This document shows, one piece after another, positions 7,579 to 15,044 of a stretch of DNA of 64,000 nt (the first letter of the stretch is position 1; the number at the start of each line of letters is the position of its first letter). Under the pieces are notes generated by a model. The model was not told the DNA's origin, made no database searches, and worked only from the letters and a program-made list of their open reading frames with translations. Origin of the DNA: Mycolicibacterium neoaurum (GTDB lineage: Bacteria; Actinomycetota; Actinomycetes; Mycobacteriales; Mycobacteriaceae); NCBI RefSeq assembly GCF_036946495.1, contig NZ_JAQIIX010000002.1, positions 1,302,001-1,366,000 on the forward strand. Direction: 5' to 3'. A program made the position numbers and the translations under genes.

Positions 7579-8571
7579 GTGACGGTGGGTACCCCGGCCG
7601 GGCGCCGGATCGGCTCGATGCCGATCCTGGTGGTGGTCATCCTCGGCCTGGCACTGGTCGGGACGACGGCGCGCGACGCCGTGGCCGGCCATCCCGCGGT
7701 CGCGACCGCGGCCACTGTGTTCTGCGGAATCTTCGTGCAGGCCTTGCCGTTTCTGGCATTGGGAGTGTTGGTCAGCGGGGTGATCGCCGCCACGGTGACA
7801 CCGCACAAGCTGGCGCGCCTGCTGCCCCGCAGACCGGGCGTGGCGATTCTGACCGCTGGTGTGGGTGCCGCGGCGTTGCCCGGCTGTGAATGCGGATCGG
7901 TTCCCATCGCCCGTCGCCTGTTCGGCGACGGGACCGTCGGCGCCGCCGCCCTGACGTTCATGCTGGCCGCGCCCGCCATCAACCCGGTGGTCCTGGTGGC
8001 CACGGCCGTTGCGTTTCCCGGCGAGCCGCTGCTTGTGCTGGCGCGATGCGTGGCATCGCTGCTCACCGCGGTGGTGATGGGATTGCTGTGGATTCGCTTG
8101 GGTAAGCCTGGGTGGATCACCAGGGCGTTGCCCGCCTCCGCATCCGCGTCCGAAGACGATTCCCGCTGGACGGTGTTCACCGAGGCCGCCCGGCACGACT
8201 TCCTGCAGGCGGCATCGTTTCTGGTGCTCGGCGCCGCCGCGGCGGCGTTGTTGCACGTGGTGGTGCCGGCGTGGGTCTACGAACACCTGGCCGGACAGCT
8301 CGTACTGAGCATCCTGGTGATGGCCATCTTGGCCGTGGTGTTGTCCCTGTGTTCGGAGGCCGATGCGTTCGTGGCCGCCAGTCTGTCGATGCTCCCGCTG
8401 CTGCCGCGGCTGGTCTTTCTCGTGGTGGGGCCGGCCGTCGACATCAAGCTGTTCGCCATGCAGGCCGGAATGTTCGGGCGGGCGTTCGCCATTCGCTTCG
8501 CGCCGCTCACCTTCGTGGTGGCCGTGCTAGCCGGCACGGGCGTCGGCCTACTGCTGCTGGGTAACCGATGA
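7579..8571 (+). CDS. DUF318 (ArsP/YcgR-type) membrane permease
   Basis: 330 aa from GTG 7579 (the frame stays open upstream to a GTG at 7558). About eight to ten transmembrane segments are visible. The conserved Cys-containing core PGCECGSVPIARR (about residue 101) is typical of the DUF318/ArsP permease family. A second conserved loop, LCSEADAFVAA, lies in the C-terminal half. Family members include organoarsenical exporters and uncharacterised permeases paired with TIGR03943 proteins. The next gene starts inside this gene's end (4-nt overlap), so the two probably form one complex. The substrate is unknown; the location between zinc genes suggests a metal or metalloid link. Confidence 0.85.
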   Translation: MTVGTPAGRRIGSMPILVVVILGLALVGTTARDAVAGHPAVATAATVFCGIFVQALPFLALGVLVSGVIAATVTPHKLARLLPRRPGVAILTAGVGAAALPGCECGSVPIARRLFGDGTVGAAALTFMLAAPAINPVVLVATAVAFPGEPLLVLARCVASLLTAVVMGLLWIRLGKPGWITRALPASASASEDDSRWTVFTEAARHDFLQAASFLVLGAAAAALLHVVVPAWVYEHLAGQLVLSILVMAILAVVLSLCSEADAFVAASLSMLPLLPRLVFLVVGPAVDIKLFAMQAGMFGRAFAIRFAPLTFVVAVLAGTGVGLLLLGNR

Positions 8572-9266
8572 GCCGCGAGACCGAGAACACGCTGCTGCTG
8601 CTCGTCGGCCTGAGTACCGCGATCATCGCGGCCACCGGCTCCTACATGCGGTACGTGAAACCCACGCTGCTGCCGTGGTTGTGGATCACCGCCGTGGTGC
8701 TGATCGCTTTGGCGCTGGCAGCCATCGTCGGTGATATTCGCCGCGGCCCCCGCCGGCACGCCGATCACGCGCACCGCTCCGGTATCGGATGGCTGCTGAT
8801 CATCCCGATTGCACTGCTGGCCTTCGTGGTTCCCCCGGCACTGAGCCCTCAGTCGGCTCGCCCAGCGGTATCCGATACCTCTCAGACGACCCCGCGACGG
8901 CCATTCCCGCCGCTCCCGGCAGGCGACGCGCCCGAGCTGTCCCTGCCCGCCCTGTTGATCCGAATCGCCCAGGACTCCACGGAGACCCTGCGTGATCGCG
9001 AGATCACCGTCACCGGTTTCACCATGCGTGACGGCGAGCGAACCTATCTGGGTCGCATCGTGATCCTGTGTTGTGCCGCCGATGCGCAGTTGGCGCGCGC
9101 CGCGCTGACCGGCCCCGCGGCGCGTGCCGCGGCTGATCTGCCGGATGGCTCCTGGGTTCGGGTCCGCGGCGAGGTGAAGGATCTGTTCCAGCATGTCGCG
9201 GTGCCCGAGTTCAGCGTCGACGAGGTGGAGGCGATCGCGCAGCCGGCGAACACCTACGCTTTTTGA
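8568..9266 (+). CDS. TIGR03943 family membrane protein, partner of the DUF318 permease
   Basis: 232 aa. Three hydrophobic segments lie in the N-terminal 90 residues, followed by an extracytoplasmic domain of about 130 residues with the VILCCAAD motif (about 164) and a DGSWVRVRGEV barrel-like strand. This fits the TIGR03943/YcgQ family, which is almost always encoded beside a DUF318 permease, as here. The start overlaps the permease stop (ATGA). The function is not established. The paired Cys residues could bind metal, but this is inference. Confidence 0.83.
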   Translation: MSRETENTLLLLVGLSTAIIAATGSYMRYVKPTLLPWLWITAVVLIALALAAIVGDIRRGPRRHADHAHRSGIGWLLIIPIALLAFVVPPALSPQSARPAVSDTSQTTPRRPFPPLPAGDAPELSLPALLIRIAQDSTETLRDREITVTGFTMRDGERTYLGRIVILCCAADAQLARAALTGPAARAAADLPDGSWVRVRGEVKDLFQHVAVPEFSVDEVEAIAQPANTYAF

Positions 9267-9285
9267 TGGCTACCGCTTCTGATGG

Positions 9286-9618
9286 CTACGCGTTCTGGTG
9301 TTCCAACGCGTCGCGGTTGGCGCCGTTGACGACGCTGCCCAGTAGGCCGGGCAGTGCGGCGTCCACATCGGAGAGGCGCAGGCGTTGATAGGTGAGGCCG
9401 TCGATCACCAGCCGCTCGGTGACACCGGCCTCACGCAGAATCTTGAAGTGGTGGGTGGCCGTCGACTTGTTGATGCCTTCGTAGAGCGCACCGCACTGGA
9501 TCGGGGCGCCCGCGTTGTACAAACGTCGGACCACTTCCAGGCGTACCGGATCGTGGATGGCGCCAAGTACCTGCTGCACGGTCCCCACCCGGGGTACTTC
9601 CGCGGTTCGCTCGGGCAT
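9286..9618 (-). CDS. ArsR-family winged-helix transcriptional regulator
   Basis: 110 aa with a winged helix-turn-helix: HDPVRLEVVRRLYNAG, then the recognition helix around KSTATHHFKILREAGV, and a wing ending in LTYQRLRL. There is a single Cys and no recognisable metal-binding site, so a metal inducer is unlikely. It is divergent from the MFS transporter at 9718, with a perfect inverted repeat between them. It most likely represses the transporter and itself in response to a small molecule. Confidence 0.85.
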   Translation of the reverse strand: MPERTAEVPRVGTVQQVLGAIHDPVRLEVVRRLYNAGAPIQCGALYEGINKSTATHHFKILREAGVTERLVIDGLTYQRLRLSDVDAALPGLLGSVVNGANRDALEHQNA

Positions 9619-9646
9619 AAATCCGTCCTGATGCGGGTTTGGTATC

Positions 9647-9681
9647 TATCGAACCGAGCGTACTCTCGACAGGGTTCGATA
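9647..9681. promoter_or_regulatory. inverted repeat, probable operator of the ArsR/MFS pair
   Basis: TATCGAACC at 9647-9655 is repeated as its exact reverse complement GGTTCGATA at 9673-9681. The centres are 26 bp apart, in the 99-bp gap between the divergent regulator and transporter genes. The spacing of about 2.5 helical turns fits either two half-sites or a pair of dimer sites. The link to the adjacent regulator is inferred from position. Confidence 0.55.
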
Positions 9682-9717
9682 ACCATCATACTCGTCGGAC
9701 CGGAGGTGTCAGCGCGA

Positions 9718-10923
9718 ATGGTCGCCATCGATCACACAGTTCAGACGCAGCGCTGGGCGTACCCGTTGTTGCTGATCCTCAGCGGTGTAGCGCTCGGTGT
9801 GTCGGGGATTCCGGCCCCGCTGTACGGCATCTACGAGGCGAACTGGCACCTGTCACCGCTGGCCACCACCATCGTCTTCGCGGTGTACGCCGTCGCCGCG
9901 CTCGGTGCGGTGCTGGTGTCCGGCCGGATCTCCGATGTCGTCGGGCGCAAACCCGTGCTGATCGGCGCCCTGATCGCGCTGCTGGTCGGTCTCGCCGTGT
10001 TCCTCCTGGCCGACAACATGGCCATGCTGCTGTTGGCGCGCAGCATCCACGGAGCTGCGGTCGGCTCGATCGTGGTGGCCGGCGCGGCTGCGCTGCTGGA
10101 CCTCAAGCCCGATCACGGCGTGCGGTCCGGGCAACTCAGCGGGGTGGCGTTCAACATCGGCATGACGATCGCCATCCTCGGTTCGGCACTGCTGGCGCAG
10201 TATGCGCCGCATCCGCTACGCACCCCGTACGCCGTCGTCGCAGTGGTTTGCCTGGTCGTCGGGGTCGGTGTGATCGCGCTGCGCGAGCCGCACACCGCCC
10301 GCGCCAGCGGGCCCATCCGGATCGCCAAACCGGCGGTGCCCGAACAGATCCGATCCGACTTCTGGTTCTCCGCGCTGGGCGCCATGGCGTCCTGGTCGGT
10401 GCTGGGCGTGCTGCTCTCGCTCTACCCGTCGTTGGCCGCCCAGCAGACCCACATCGACAATCTGGTCTTCGGCGGTGCCGTCGTGGGCACCACCGCCTTC
10501 GCCGCCGCGTTGGCCCAGCTGGCCGCCACCCGGTTGCCAGCCAAGTACTCGGCCATCATCGGCGACATCGGCATGGCCGTGTCACTGTTGCTCACCATCC
10601 CGGTGCTGCTGACACACCGCTGGGAACTGGTGTTCGTCGCCGCCGTGCTGTTGGGCGCCACCTTCGGACTCGGATTCGGCGGCTCGTTGCGCCACCTGTC
10701 CGATGTGGTGCCCGCCGACCGCAGGGGCGAGACCATGTCGGCGTTCTACCTGCTCGCATACACCGCGATGGCGGTCCCGACGCTGGTCGCCGGGTGGGCA
10801 GCCACCCGCTGGAACCTGGCTTCGGTATTCCCCTGGTTTGCCGGCGCGGTGGCGGCGGCCTGCCTCGGTGCTGCGGTGGCCGGTCTGCTCTCCACCCGCC
10901 ACCGCCGGGCCGCCATCGCCTAG
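9718..10923 (+). CDS. MFS transporter
   Basis: 401 aa from ATG 9718, which has GGAGG at 9702-9706. About twelve transmembrane helices are visible, with the MFS motif A between helices 2 and 3 (GRISDVVGRKPVL, about 67). A second, degenerate signature GGSLRHLSDVVPADRRGE lies in the second half. It is likely a drug/proton antiporter or sugar exporter in the inner membrane. The substrate is unknown. It is divergent from an ArsR regulator that probably controls it, and bluB follows 9 bp downstream in the same direction. Confidence 0.88.
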   Translation: MVAIDHTVQTQRWAYPLLLILSGVALGVSGIPAPLYGIYEANWHLSPLATTIVFAVYAVAALGAVLVSGRISDVVGRKPVLIGALIALLVGLAVFLLADNMAMLLLARSIHGAAVGSIVVAGAAALLDLKPDHGVRSGQLSGVAFNIGMTIAILGSALLAQYAPHPLRTPYAVVAVVCLVVGVGVIALREPHTARASGPIRIAKPAVPEQIRSDFWFSALGAMASWSVLGVLLSLYPSLAAQQTHIDNLVFGGAVVGTTAFAAALAQLAATRLPAKYSAIIGDIGMAVSLLLTIPVLLTHRWELVFVAAVLLGATFGLGFGGSLRHLSDVVPADRRGETMSAFYLLAYTAMAVPTLVAGWAATRWNLASVFPWFAGAVAAACLGAAVAGLLSTRHRRAAIA

Positions 10924-10932
10924 GCTGCCGGT

Positions 10933-11598
10933 GTGACCGAGCACGCGTTCAGCACGCAGGAACGCCAGGCCGTCTACCGCGCCATCGCCGAGCGTCGAGA
11001 TATGCGCCGCTTCGTCGCAGGCGCCACCATCGAGCCCGAGGTGCTGGCCCGACTGCTGCAAGCAGCGCACGCCGCCCCGAGCGTCGGTTTGATGCAACCA
11101 TGGCGGTTCATCCGGATCACCGATGTCGCACTGCGCGAGGCGATGCACGCACTGGTCGACCAGGAGCGGCTGCGCACCGCCGATGCCCTCGGCGCGCGTG
11201 GTGACGAGTTCCTGGCCCTCAAGGTCGAGGGCATCCGGGACTGCGCCGAACTGCTCGTCGTCGCCCTCGGCGAGGGACGGCGCCGGCACATCTTCGGTCG
11301 TCGCACCATGCCGCAGATGGACCTGGCTTCGGTGTCGTGTGCCATCCAGAACCTGTGGCTGGCCGCCCGGGCCGAGGGGCTCGGCATGGGCTGGGTGTCG
11401 ATATTCGAACCCGCCACACTGGCCACCCTGCTCGGTATGCCCGACGAGGCCGAGCCGGTGGCCATCCTGTGCCTGGGGCCGGTGCCCGAGTTCCCGGATC
11501 GGCCGGCGCTGGAGATCGACCAGTGGACCTACGGTCGGCCGCTGTCGGATTTCGTTTCCGAGAACGGCTGGGACACTAACGCTTCGGCGCGACCCTAG
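10933..11598 (+). CDS. bluB: 5,6-dimethylbenzimidazole synthase BluB
   Basis: 221 aa, GTG start. This nitroreductase-fold protein carries the BluB marks: RRDMRRF near the N-terminus, AAPSVGLMQPWRFI (about 55), QMDLASVSCAIQNLWLAARAEG split across the FMN site, and GMGWVSIFEP. BluB cleaves FMNH2 with oxygen to make the lower ligand of vitamin B12. It sits directly after the MFS gene and converges on rpsR2, with a 4-nt overlap of the two gene ends. No riboswitch is visible in front of it. Confidence 0.92.
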   Translation: MTEHAFSTQERQAVYRAIAERRDMRRFVAGATIEPEVLARLLQAAHAAPSVGLMQPWRFIRITDVALREAMHALVDQERLRTADALGARGDEFLALKVEGIRDCAELLVVALGEGRRRHIFGRRTMPQMDLASVSCAIQNLWLAARAEGLGMGWVSIFEPATLATLLGMPDEAEPVAILCLGPVPEFPDRPALEIDQWTYGRPLSDFVSENGWDTNASARP

Positions 11599-11846
11599 GG
11601 CCCGTAGGGCAACAGCGCCATCTCGCGTGCGTTCTTGATCGCGGTGGCAACGCGGCGTTGCTGCTGTGGGGTCAGGCCGGTGACCCGGCGGGACCGGATC
11701 TTGCCGCGGTCGGAGATGAACGTGCGCAAGACCGCGACATCCTTGTAGTCGACATCGGTGATCCCGAGGGCCTTGAACTTGTTCACCCGAGGCCGCTTGA
11801 TCTCGACCGGCGCCGGTCGCCGCTTCTTGGCCGGACTTCCCGCCAT
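11595..11846 (-). CDS. rpsR2: zinc-independent ribosomal protein bS18 paralogue
   Basis: 83 aa (MAGSPAKKRR), with the S18 core VDYKDVAVLRTFISDRGKI and the RRVTGLTPQQQRRV helix. It has no Cys, the mark of the C-minus paralogues that replace zinc-binding versions in the 30S subunit when zinc is scarce. It is the last gene of the four-gene block rpmB2-rpmG2-rpsN2-rpsR2, whose start/stop codons overlap by one nucleotide. Expression should follow the Zur box at 12579-12600. Confidence 0.93.
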   Translation of the reverse strand: MAGSPAKKRRPAPVEIKRPRVNKFKALGITDVDYKDVAVLRTFISDRGKIRSRRVTGLTPQQQRRVATAIKNAREMALLPYGP

Positions 11847-12151
11847 CACCAACTCGCCTTCCGCACCCCGGGCAGTTCACCACGGTGTGCCAACTCTCGA
11901 ACCTTCACCCGGGACAGGCCGAACTTTCGCAGATGTCCGCGGGGCCTGCCGTCCACGGAATCCCGATTACGCAACCGCACCGGACTGGAATCCCGCGGAA
12001 GCCGCTGCAGCGCGGCCTGCGCCGCGGCACGCTGCTCGGCCGTGCTGGCGGGCCTGCGGATGATCTCCTTGAGTTCGGCACGGCGCTCGGCATACCGTGC
12101 GACGGTCTGCTTGCGCCGTTCGTTGGCGACGATCTTGGATGCCTTGGCCAT
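11846..12151 (-). CDS. rpsN2: zinc-independent ribosomal protein uS14 paralogue
   Basis: 101 aa (MAKASKIVANERR) with the long-form S14 body and the RLRNRDSVDGRPRGHLRKFG signature. The CxxC pairs of the zinc-binding S14 are absent. It is the third gene of the alternative ribosomal protein operon. The stop of rpmG2 and this start share one base (TGATG), and the same arrangement links it to rpsR2. It substitutes for the zinc form in the small subunit during zinc limitation. Confidence 0.93.
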   Translation of the reverse strand: MAKASKIVANERRKQTVARYAERRAELKEIIRRPASTAEQRAAAQAALQRLPRDSSPVRLRNRDSVDGRPRGHLRKFGLSRVKVRELAHRGELPGVRKASW

Positions 12152-12318
12152 CAACGCTCCTCACGGAAATCGACATGCTTGCGAATGACCGGGTCGTACT
12201 TGCGCAGCACGATGCGGTCGGGATCGTTACGGCGGTTCTTGCGGGTCACGTAGGTGTAACCGGTGCCCGCCGTGGACTTCAGCCGGATGACCGGCCGGAT
12301 ATCGGTGTTCTTGGCCAT
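12151..12318 (-). CDS. rpmG2: zinc-independent ribosomal protein bL33 paralogue
   Basis: 55 aa (MAKNTDIRPVIRLKSTAGTG ... FREER). The L33 signature TGYTYVTRKNRRNDPDR is intact, and none of the four zinc-ligand Cys residues is present. It starts on the last base of the rpmB2 stop and ends on the first base of the rpsN2 start. The order L28-L33-S14-S18 is that of the mycobacterial C-minus operon. Confidence 0.92.
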   Translation of the reverse strand: MAKNTDIRPVIRLKSTAGTGYTYVTRKNRRNDPDRIVLRKYDPVIRKHVDFREER

Positions 12319-12554
12319 CAGAGCTTCTGCCCCGCTGCCCGCAGCCTGCCCACCACGGCCTCGATACCGTCGCGGTCGATCACCTTGATGCCTTTGGCAC
12401 TGACCCGCAACGTGATTCGCCGACCTTCCGAGGGCAGATAGTAGGTCTTGTTCTGGATGTTGGGATTCCAGCGGCGACGGGTTCGACGGTTCGAGTGCGA
12501 CACCCGGTTACCGAAACCCGGTGCGCGACCGGTGACCTGGCAGGTCTGGGACAT
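12318..12554 (-). CDS. rpmB2: zinc-independent ribosomal protein bL28 paralogue
   Basis: 78 aa (MSQTCQVTGRAPGFG), with the L28 marks NRVSHSNRRTRRRWNPN and LPSEGRRITLRVSAKGIK. Only one Cys remains, so no zinc ribbon can form. It has AAAAGG at 12562-12567 before ATG 12554; the upstream in-frame ATG at 12569 is less likely. It is first in the operon, next to the Zur-type palindrome, and divergent from mrf. Confidence 0.92.
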   Translation of the reverse strand: MSQTCQVTGRAPGFGNRVSHSNRRTRRRWNPNIQNKTYYLPSEGRRITLRVSAKGIKVIDRDGIEAVVGRLRAAGQKL

Positions 12555-12578
12555 CGGACACCTTTTCATGCACGATCG

Positions 12579-12600
12579 TTAATGAAAACGATTTTCGACA
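12579..12600. promoter_or_regulatory. Zur-type operator of the C-minus ribosomal protein operon
   Basis: TTAATGAAAACGATTTTCGA followed by CA. The core GAAAA-CGA-TTTTC (12584-12596) is a perfect palindrome. It begins 25 bp before the rpmB2 start. It shares TTAATGA and the downstream TT-C spacing with the boxes at 3629 and 12634. Zur represses this operon in mycobacteria when zinc is sufficient. Confidence 0.8.
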
Positions 12601-12633
12601 AGTGGACCTCGACACGGTAGCGTACGGTCCGAG

Positions 12634-12656
12634 TTAATGACAATCGTTACCAATAA
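12634..12656. promoter_or_regulatory. Zur-type operator of mrf-rpmE2
   Basis: TTAATGACAATCGTTACCAA followed by TAA, an imperfect palindrome centred on ACAATCGT, 12 bp before mrf. Eighteen of 22 positions match the aztA/aztB box at 3629-3650. A TAGCGT -10 candidate lies at 12618-12623, so the box would cover the start of the transcript. Confidence 0.78.
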
Positions 12657-12668
12657 GGGTGTGATGAC

Positions 12669-13865
12669 ATGCGGACGCCGGTGTTGCTGGTTGCCGGGCA
12701 AGGCGCGCGAAACGACGTGGTGGATCTGCTGATCCGAACGCCGGGAACCCTGGCCGTCGGTTACGCCACCGACGGCCACGTCGTGATCAGGAACGTCACC
12801 GAGATGCGCGGCGAGCGGCGGATCATCTCGCAGTGGCCGATCGAGTTGGCCGGCGGCTGCGTCACCTGCACCATCCGCAACGATCTGTTGATCCTGCTGC
12901 GCCGGCTACACCGCCGCGAGGACGTTGCGCGCATCGTCGTCGAACTCATGGATTGGATTGACCCCGAACCGATCTGCACCGCCATCAACGAGGTTCCGGT
13001 GGTTGTCGGCCCGGGTTACATCGATGGTCCTGCCAGTCGCGACGTCGTGATCTCAGGGGTAACCACCACCGTCGACTGCTCGCACTGGTTGACACAGGCG
13101 CTCGGCGACGACGACCTCGACGGTTCGCGCACCGTGGCACAGGTCGTGGTCGGTCAGGCCGCCTTCGCCGACGTGCTGGTGCTCACCGAACCGGAGAGCA
13201 CCACCTGCGCGGTATTGCGCAGGCTCGCACCGCGCAGCCGCATCACGGTGGGCACGGACCACGTCGAGACCGCACTGGCCAACCTGGACCCCCAGGCCCG
13301 CCGCGGCTTCGGCGACGACCCGCACGATTCGCTGCTGGCCGGACAACCGCCGCTACAGCCCGCCGGCGAGGTTGCGCTCGTAGAGTTCAATGCGCGCAGG
13401 CCTTTTCACCCAGATCGGCTGCACCAGGCCATCGACGATCTGCTCGACGGGGTGATACGGGTGCGCGGCCGCGCCTGGTTGGCCAGCCAACCCGATGCCG
13501 TGGTGTGGATCGAATCGGCAGGCGGCGGACTGGGTGTCGGTGACGCCGGTCGCTGGCTGGCGGCGATGTCCGAAAGCGAACGTGCCTACGTCGACCCCGA
13601 GCGGATCGCCCTGGCCGCCCCCGGTTGGGACGAGCAGTTCGGTGACCGGCACATCGCGCTGACCGCACTGGTGTGCGGCGCCCCGCCCGAGGTGATCACT
13701 CGCGCGCTGAATCGAGCACTTCTCACCGACGCCGAGATGGCCGACCCTGCCTCCTGGGCGGCCTACCCCGATCCGTTCGGCGAATGGCATAGCGACCCAT
13801 GCACCGAGCTGACCGACGAGGTGTCGGTCACCGACGAACACCGCAGCCGAAAGGGCGAAGCATGA
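12669..13865 (+). CDS. mrf: Mrf-type COG0523/CobW-like protein (ribosome hibernation factor recruiter)
   Basis: 398 aa from ATG 12669 with AAGGG upstream. It resembles M. tuberculosis Rv0106 and M. smegmatis Mrf over its whole recalled length. The CobW-type GGCVTCTIR motif (about 60) is present, but the P-loop is not: the first strand reads LLVAGQGARNDVV with no GxxGxGK(S/T). It has a C-terminal CobW-C-like domain (VALVEFNARRPFHPDRL, about 237). Mrf recruits the hibernation factor MPY to zinc-free ribosomes under zinc starvation. It is coupled to rpmE2 by a 4-nt overlap and divergent from the C-minus ribosomal operon. Confidence 0.88.
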   Translation: MRTPVLLVAGQGARNDVVDLLIRTPGTLAVGYATDGHVVIRNVTEMRGERRIISQWPIELAGGCVTCTIRNDLLILLRRLHRREDVARIVVELMDWIDPEPICTAINEVPVVVGPGYIDGPASRDVVISGVTTTVDCSHWLTQALGDDDLDGSRTVAQVVVGQAAFADVLVLTEPESTTCAVLRRLAPRSRITVGTDHVETALANLDPQARRGFGDDPHDSLLAGQPPLQPAGEVALVEFNARRPFHPDRLHQAIDDLLDGVIRVRGRAWLASQPDAVVWIESAGGGLGVGDAGRWLAAMSESERAYVDPERIALAAPGWDEQFGDRHIALTALVCGAPPEVITRALNRALLTDAEMADPASWAAYPDPFGEWHSDPCTELTDEVSVTDEHRSRKGEA

Positions 13866-14104
13866 AACCCGATATCCATCCCGACTATCACCCCGTGGTG
13901 TTCCAGGACGCCGGCACCGGCAAGCAATTCCTGATCCGTTCGACGATCACCAGCGACCGCACCATCGACTACCAGGGCACCACCTATCCGCTGGTGGTGG
14001 TCGACGTCACCGCCGATTCGCACCCGTTCTGGACCGGGACCAACCGCCACCTGGACACCGCGGGCCAGGTGGAGAAGTTCCGCCGCCGCTACGGAACCCG
14101 GTAA
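13862..14104 (+). CDS. rpmE2: zinc-independent ribosomal protein bL31 type B
   Basis: 80 aa (MKPDIHPDYHPVVFQDAGTG). Type B L31 signatures are present: the FLIRSTI strand, the SHPFWTG motif and the QVEKFRRRYG tail. There are no Cys residues, unlike the zinc-binding type A protein. The ATG overlaps the mrf stop (ATGA). It belongs to the Zur-controlled set that reshapes the large subunit when zinc is limiting. Confidence 0.93.
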   Translation: MKPDIHPDYHPVVFQDAGTGKQFLIRSTITSDRTIDYQGTTYPLVVVDVTADSHPFWTGTNRHLDTAGQVEKFRRRYGTR

Positions 14105-14129
14105 ACCGGCGCGCTCTAGGCTTTGGGCC

Positions 14130-15044
14130 ATGCGCCTCAAAGCCGGCAGGCCCGATCTGGACGCCTACGACCGGTACGTCGATCTACCCGCCGCACCGCC
14201 GGATGCACCGCTGACCGTGACCTGGGCCGGCGTCACCACCTTGTTGGTCGACGACGGCGCGGGCGCCGTGCTGACCGACGGATTCTTCAGCCGTCCGTCA
14301 CTACTGCGGGTGGGGCTCGGGAGGATTGCGCCATCTCAGCCCCGCATCGACGGCTGTCTCGGCCGATTGGGGGTGCGTCGACTGGACGCCGTCCTGCCCG
14401 TGCACACCCATTTCGACCACGCCATGGATTCGTCCGTCGTGGCCCAACGCACCGGTGCCCGGCTGATCGGTGGCGCCTCGGCCGCCCATATCGGCCATCA
14501 GCTGCCCGCGGCACAGGTTGTCGTCGTCACCCCCGGTGAGCCGGTGGCGGCCGGACCGTTCGAAATCACCCTCGTCGTCGGGGACCACTGCCCACCGGAT
14601 CGCTTCCCCGGCACCATCAGCGCCCCGGTGACACCACCGGTGCGGGCCTCGGCGTACCGCTGCGGTGAAGCCTGGTCGACGCTGATCGCCCACCGGCCCA
14701 GCGGGCGCACCCTGCTGGTGGTGGGTAGCGCGGGTTTCGTCGCGGGTGCGCTGGCCGGACATCGCGCCGAGGTCGTGTACCTCGGCGTCGGACAGCTGGG
14801 GCTGCAACCGGAGCGCTATCTGGTGGACTACTGGAACGAGACGGTGCGCACCGTCGGCGCCCGCCGCGTGGTGCTGATCCATTGGGACGATTTCTTCCGG
14901 CCGCTGGACCGTCCGCTGCGCGCCCTGCCCTACGCCGCCGACGACCTCGATGTGTCGATGCGGGTGCTGTCGCGGCTGGCCGCCGATGACAACGTCGACC
15001 TGCACTTGCCGACCCTGTGGCAGCCGACGGACCCATGGCGCTGA
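14130..15044 (+). CDS. MBL-fold metallo-hydrolase
   Basis: 304 aa. A metallo-beta-lactamase fold is indicated by VTWAGVTTLLVDDG (about 30) and the metal-binding motif HTHFDHAMD (about 91), with further candidate ligands in VVGDHCPPD and VLIHWDDFF. The nearest type is the UlaG/YtnP-like hydrolases, but the substrate cannot be read from the sequence. It is 25 bp after rpmE2 and overlaps the following transporter gene by 10 nt, so it may be expressed with either neighbour. No signal peptide is visible, so it is probably cytoplasmic. Confidence 0.82.
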   Translation: MRLKAGRPDLDAYDRYVDLPAAPPDAPLTVTWAGVTTLLVDDGAGAVLTDGFFSRPSLLRVGLGRIAPSQPRIDGCLGRLGVRRLDAVLPVHTHFDHAMDSSVVAQRTGARLIGGASAAHIGHQLPAAQVVVVTPGEPVAAGPFEITLVVGDHCPPDRFPGTISAPVTPPVRASAYRCGEAWSTLIAHRPSGRTLLVVGSAGFVAGALAGHRAEVVYLGVGQLGLQPERYLVDYWNETVRTVGARRVVLIHWDDFFRPLDRPLRALPYAADDLDVSMRVLSRLAADDNVDLHLPTLWQPTDPWR

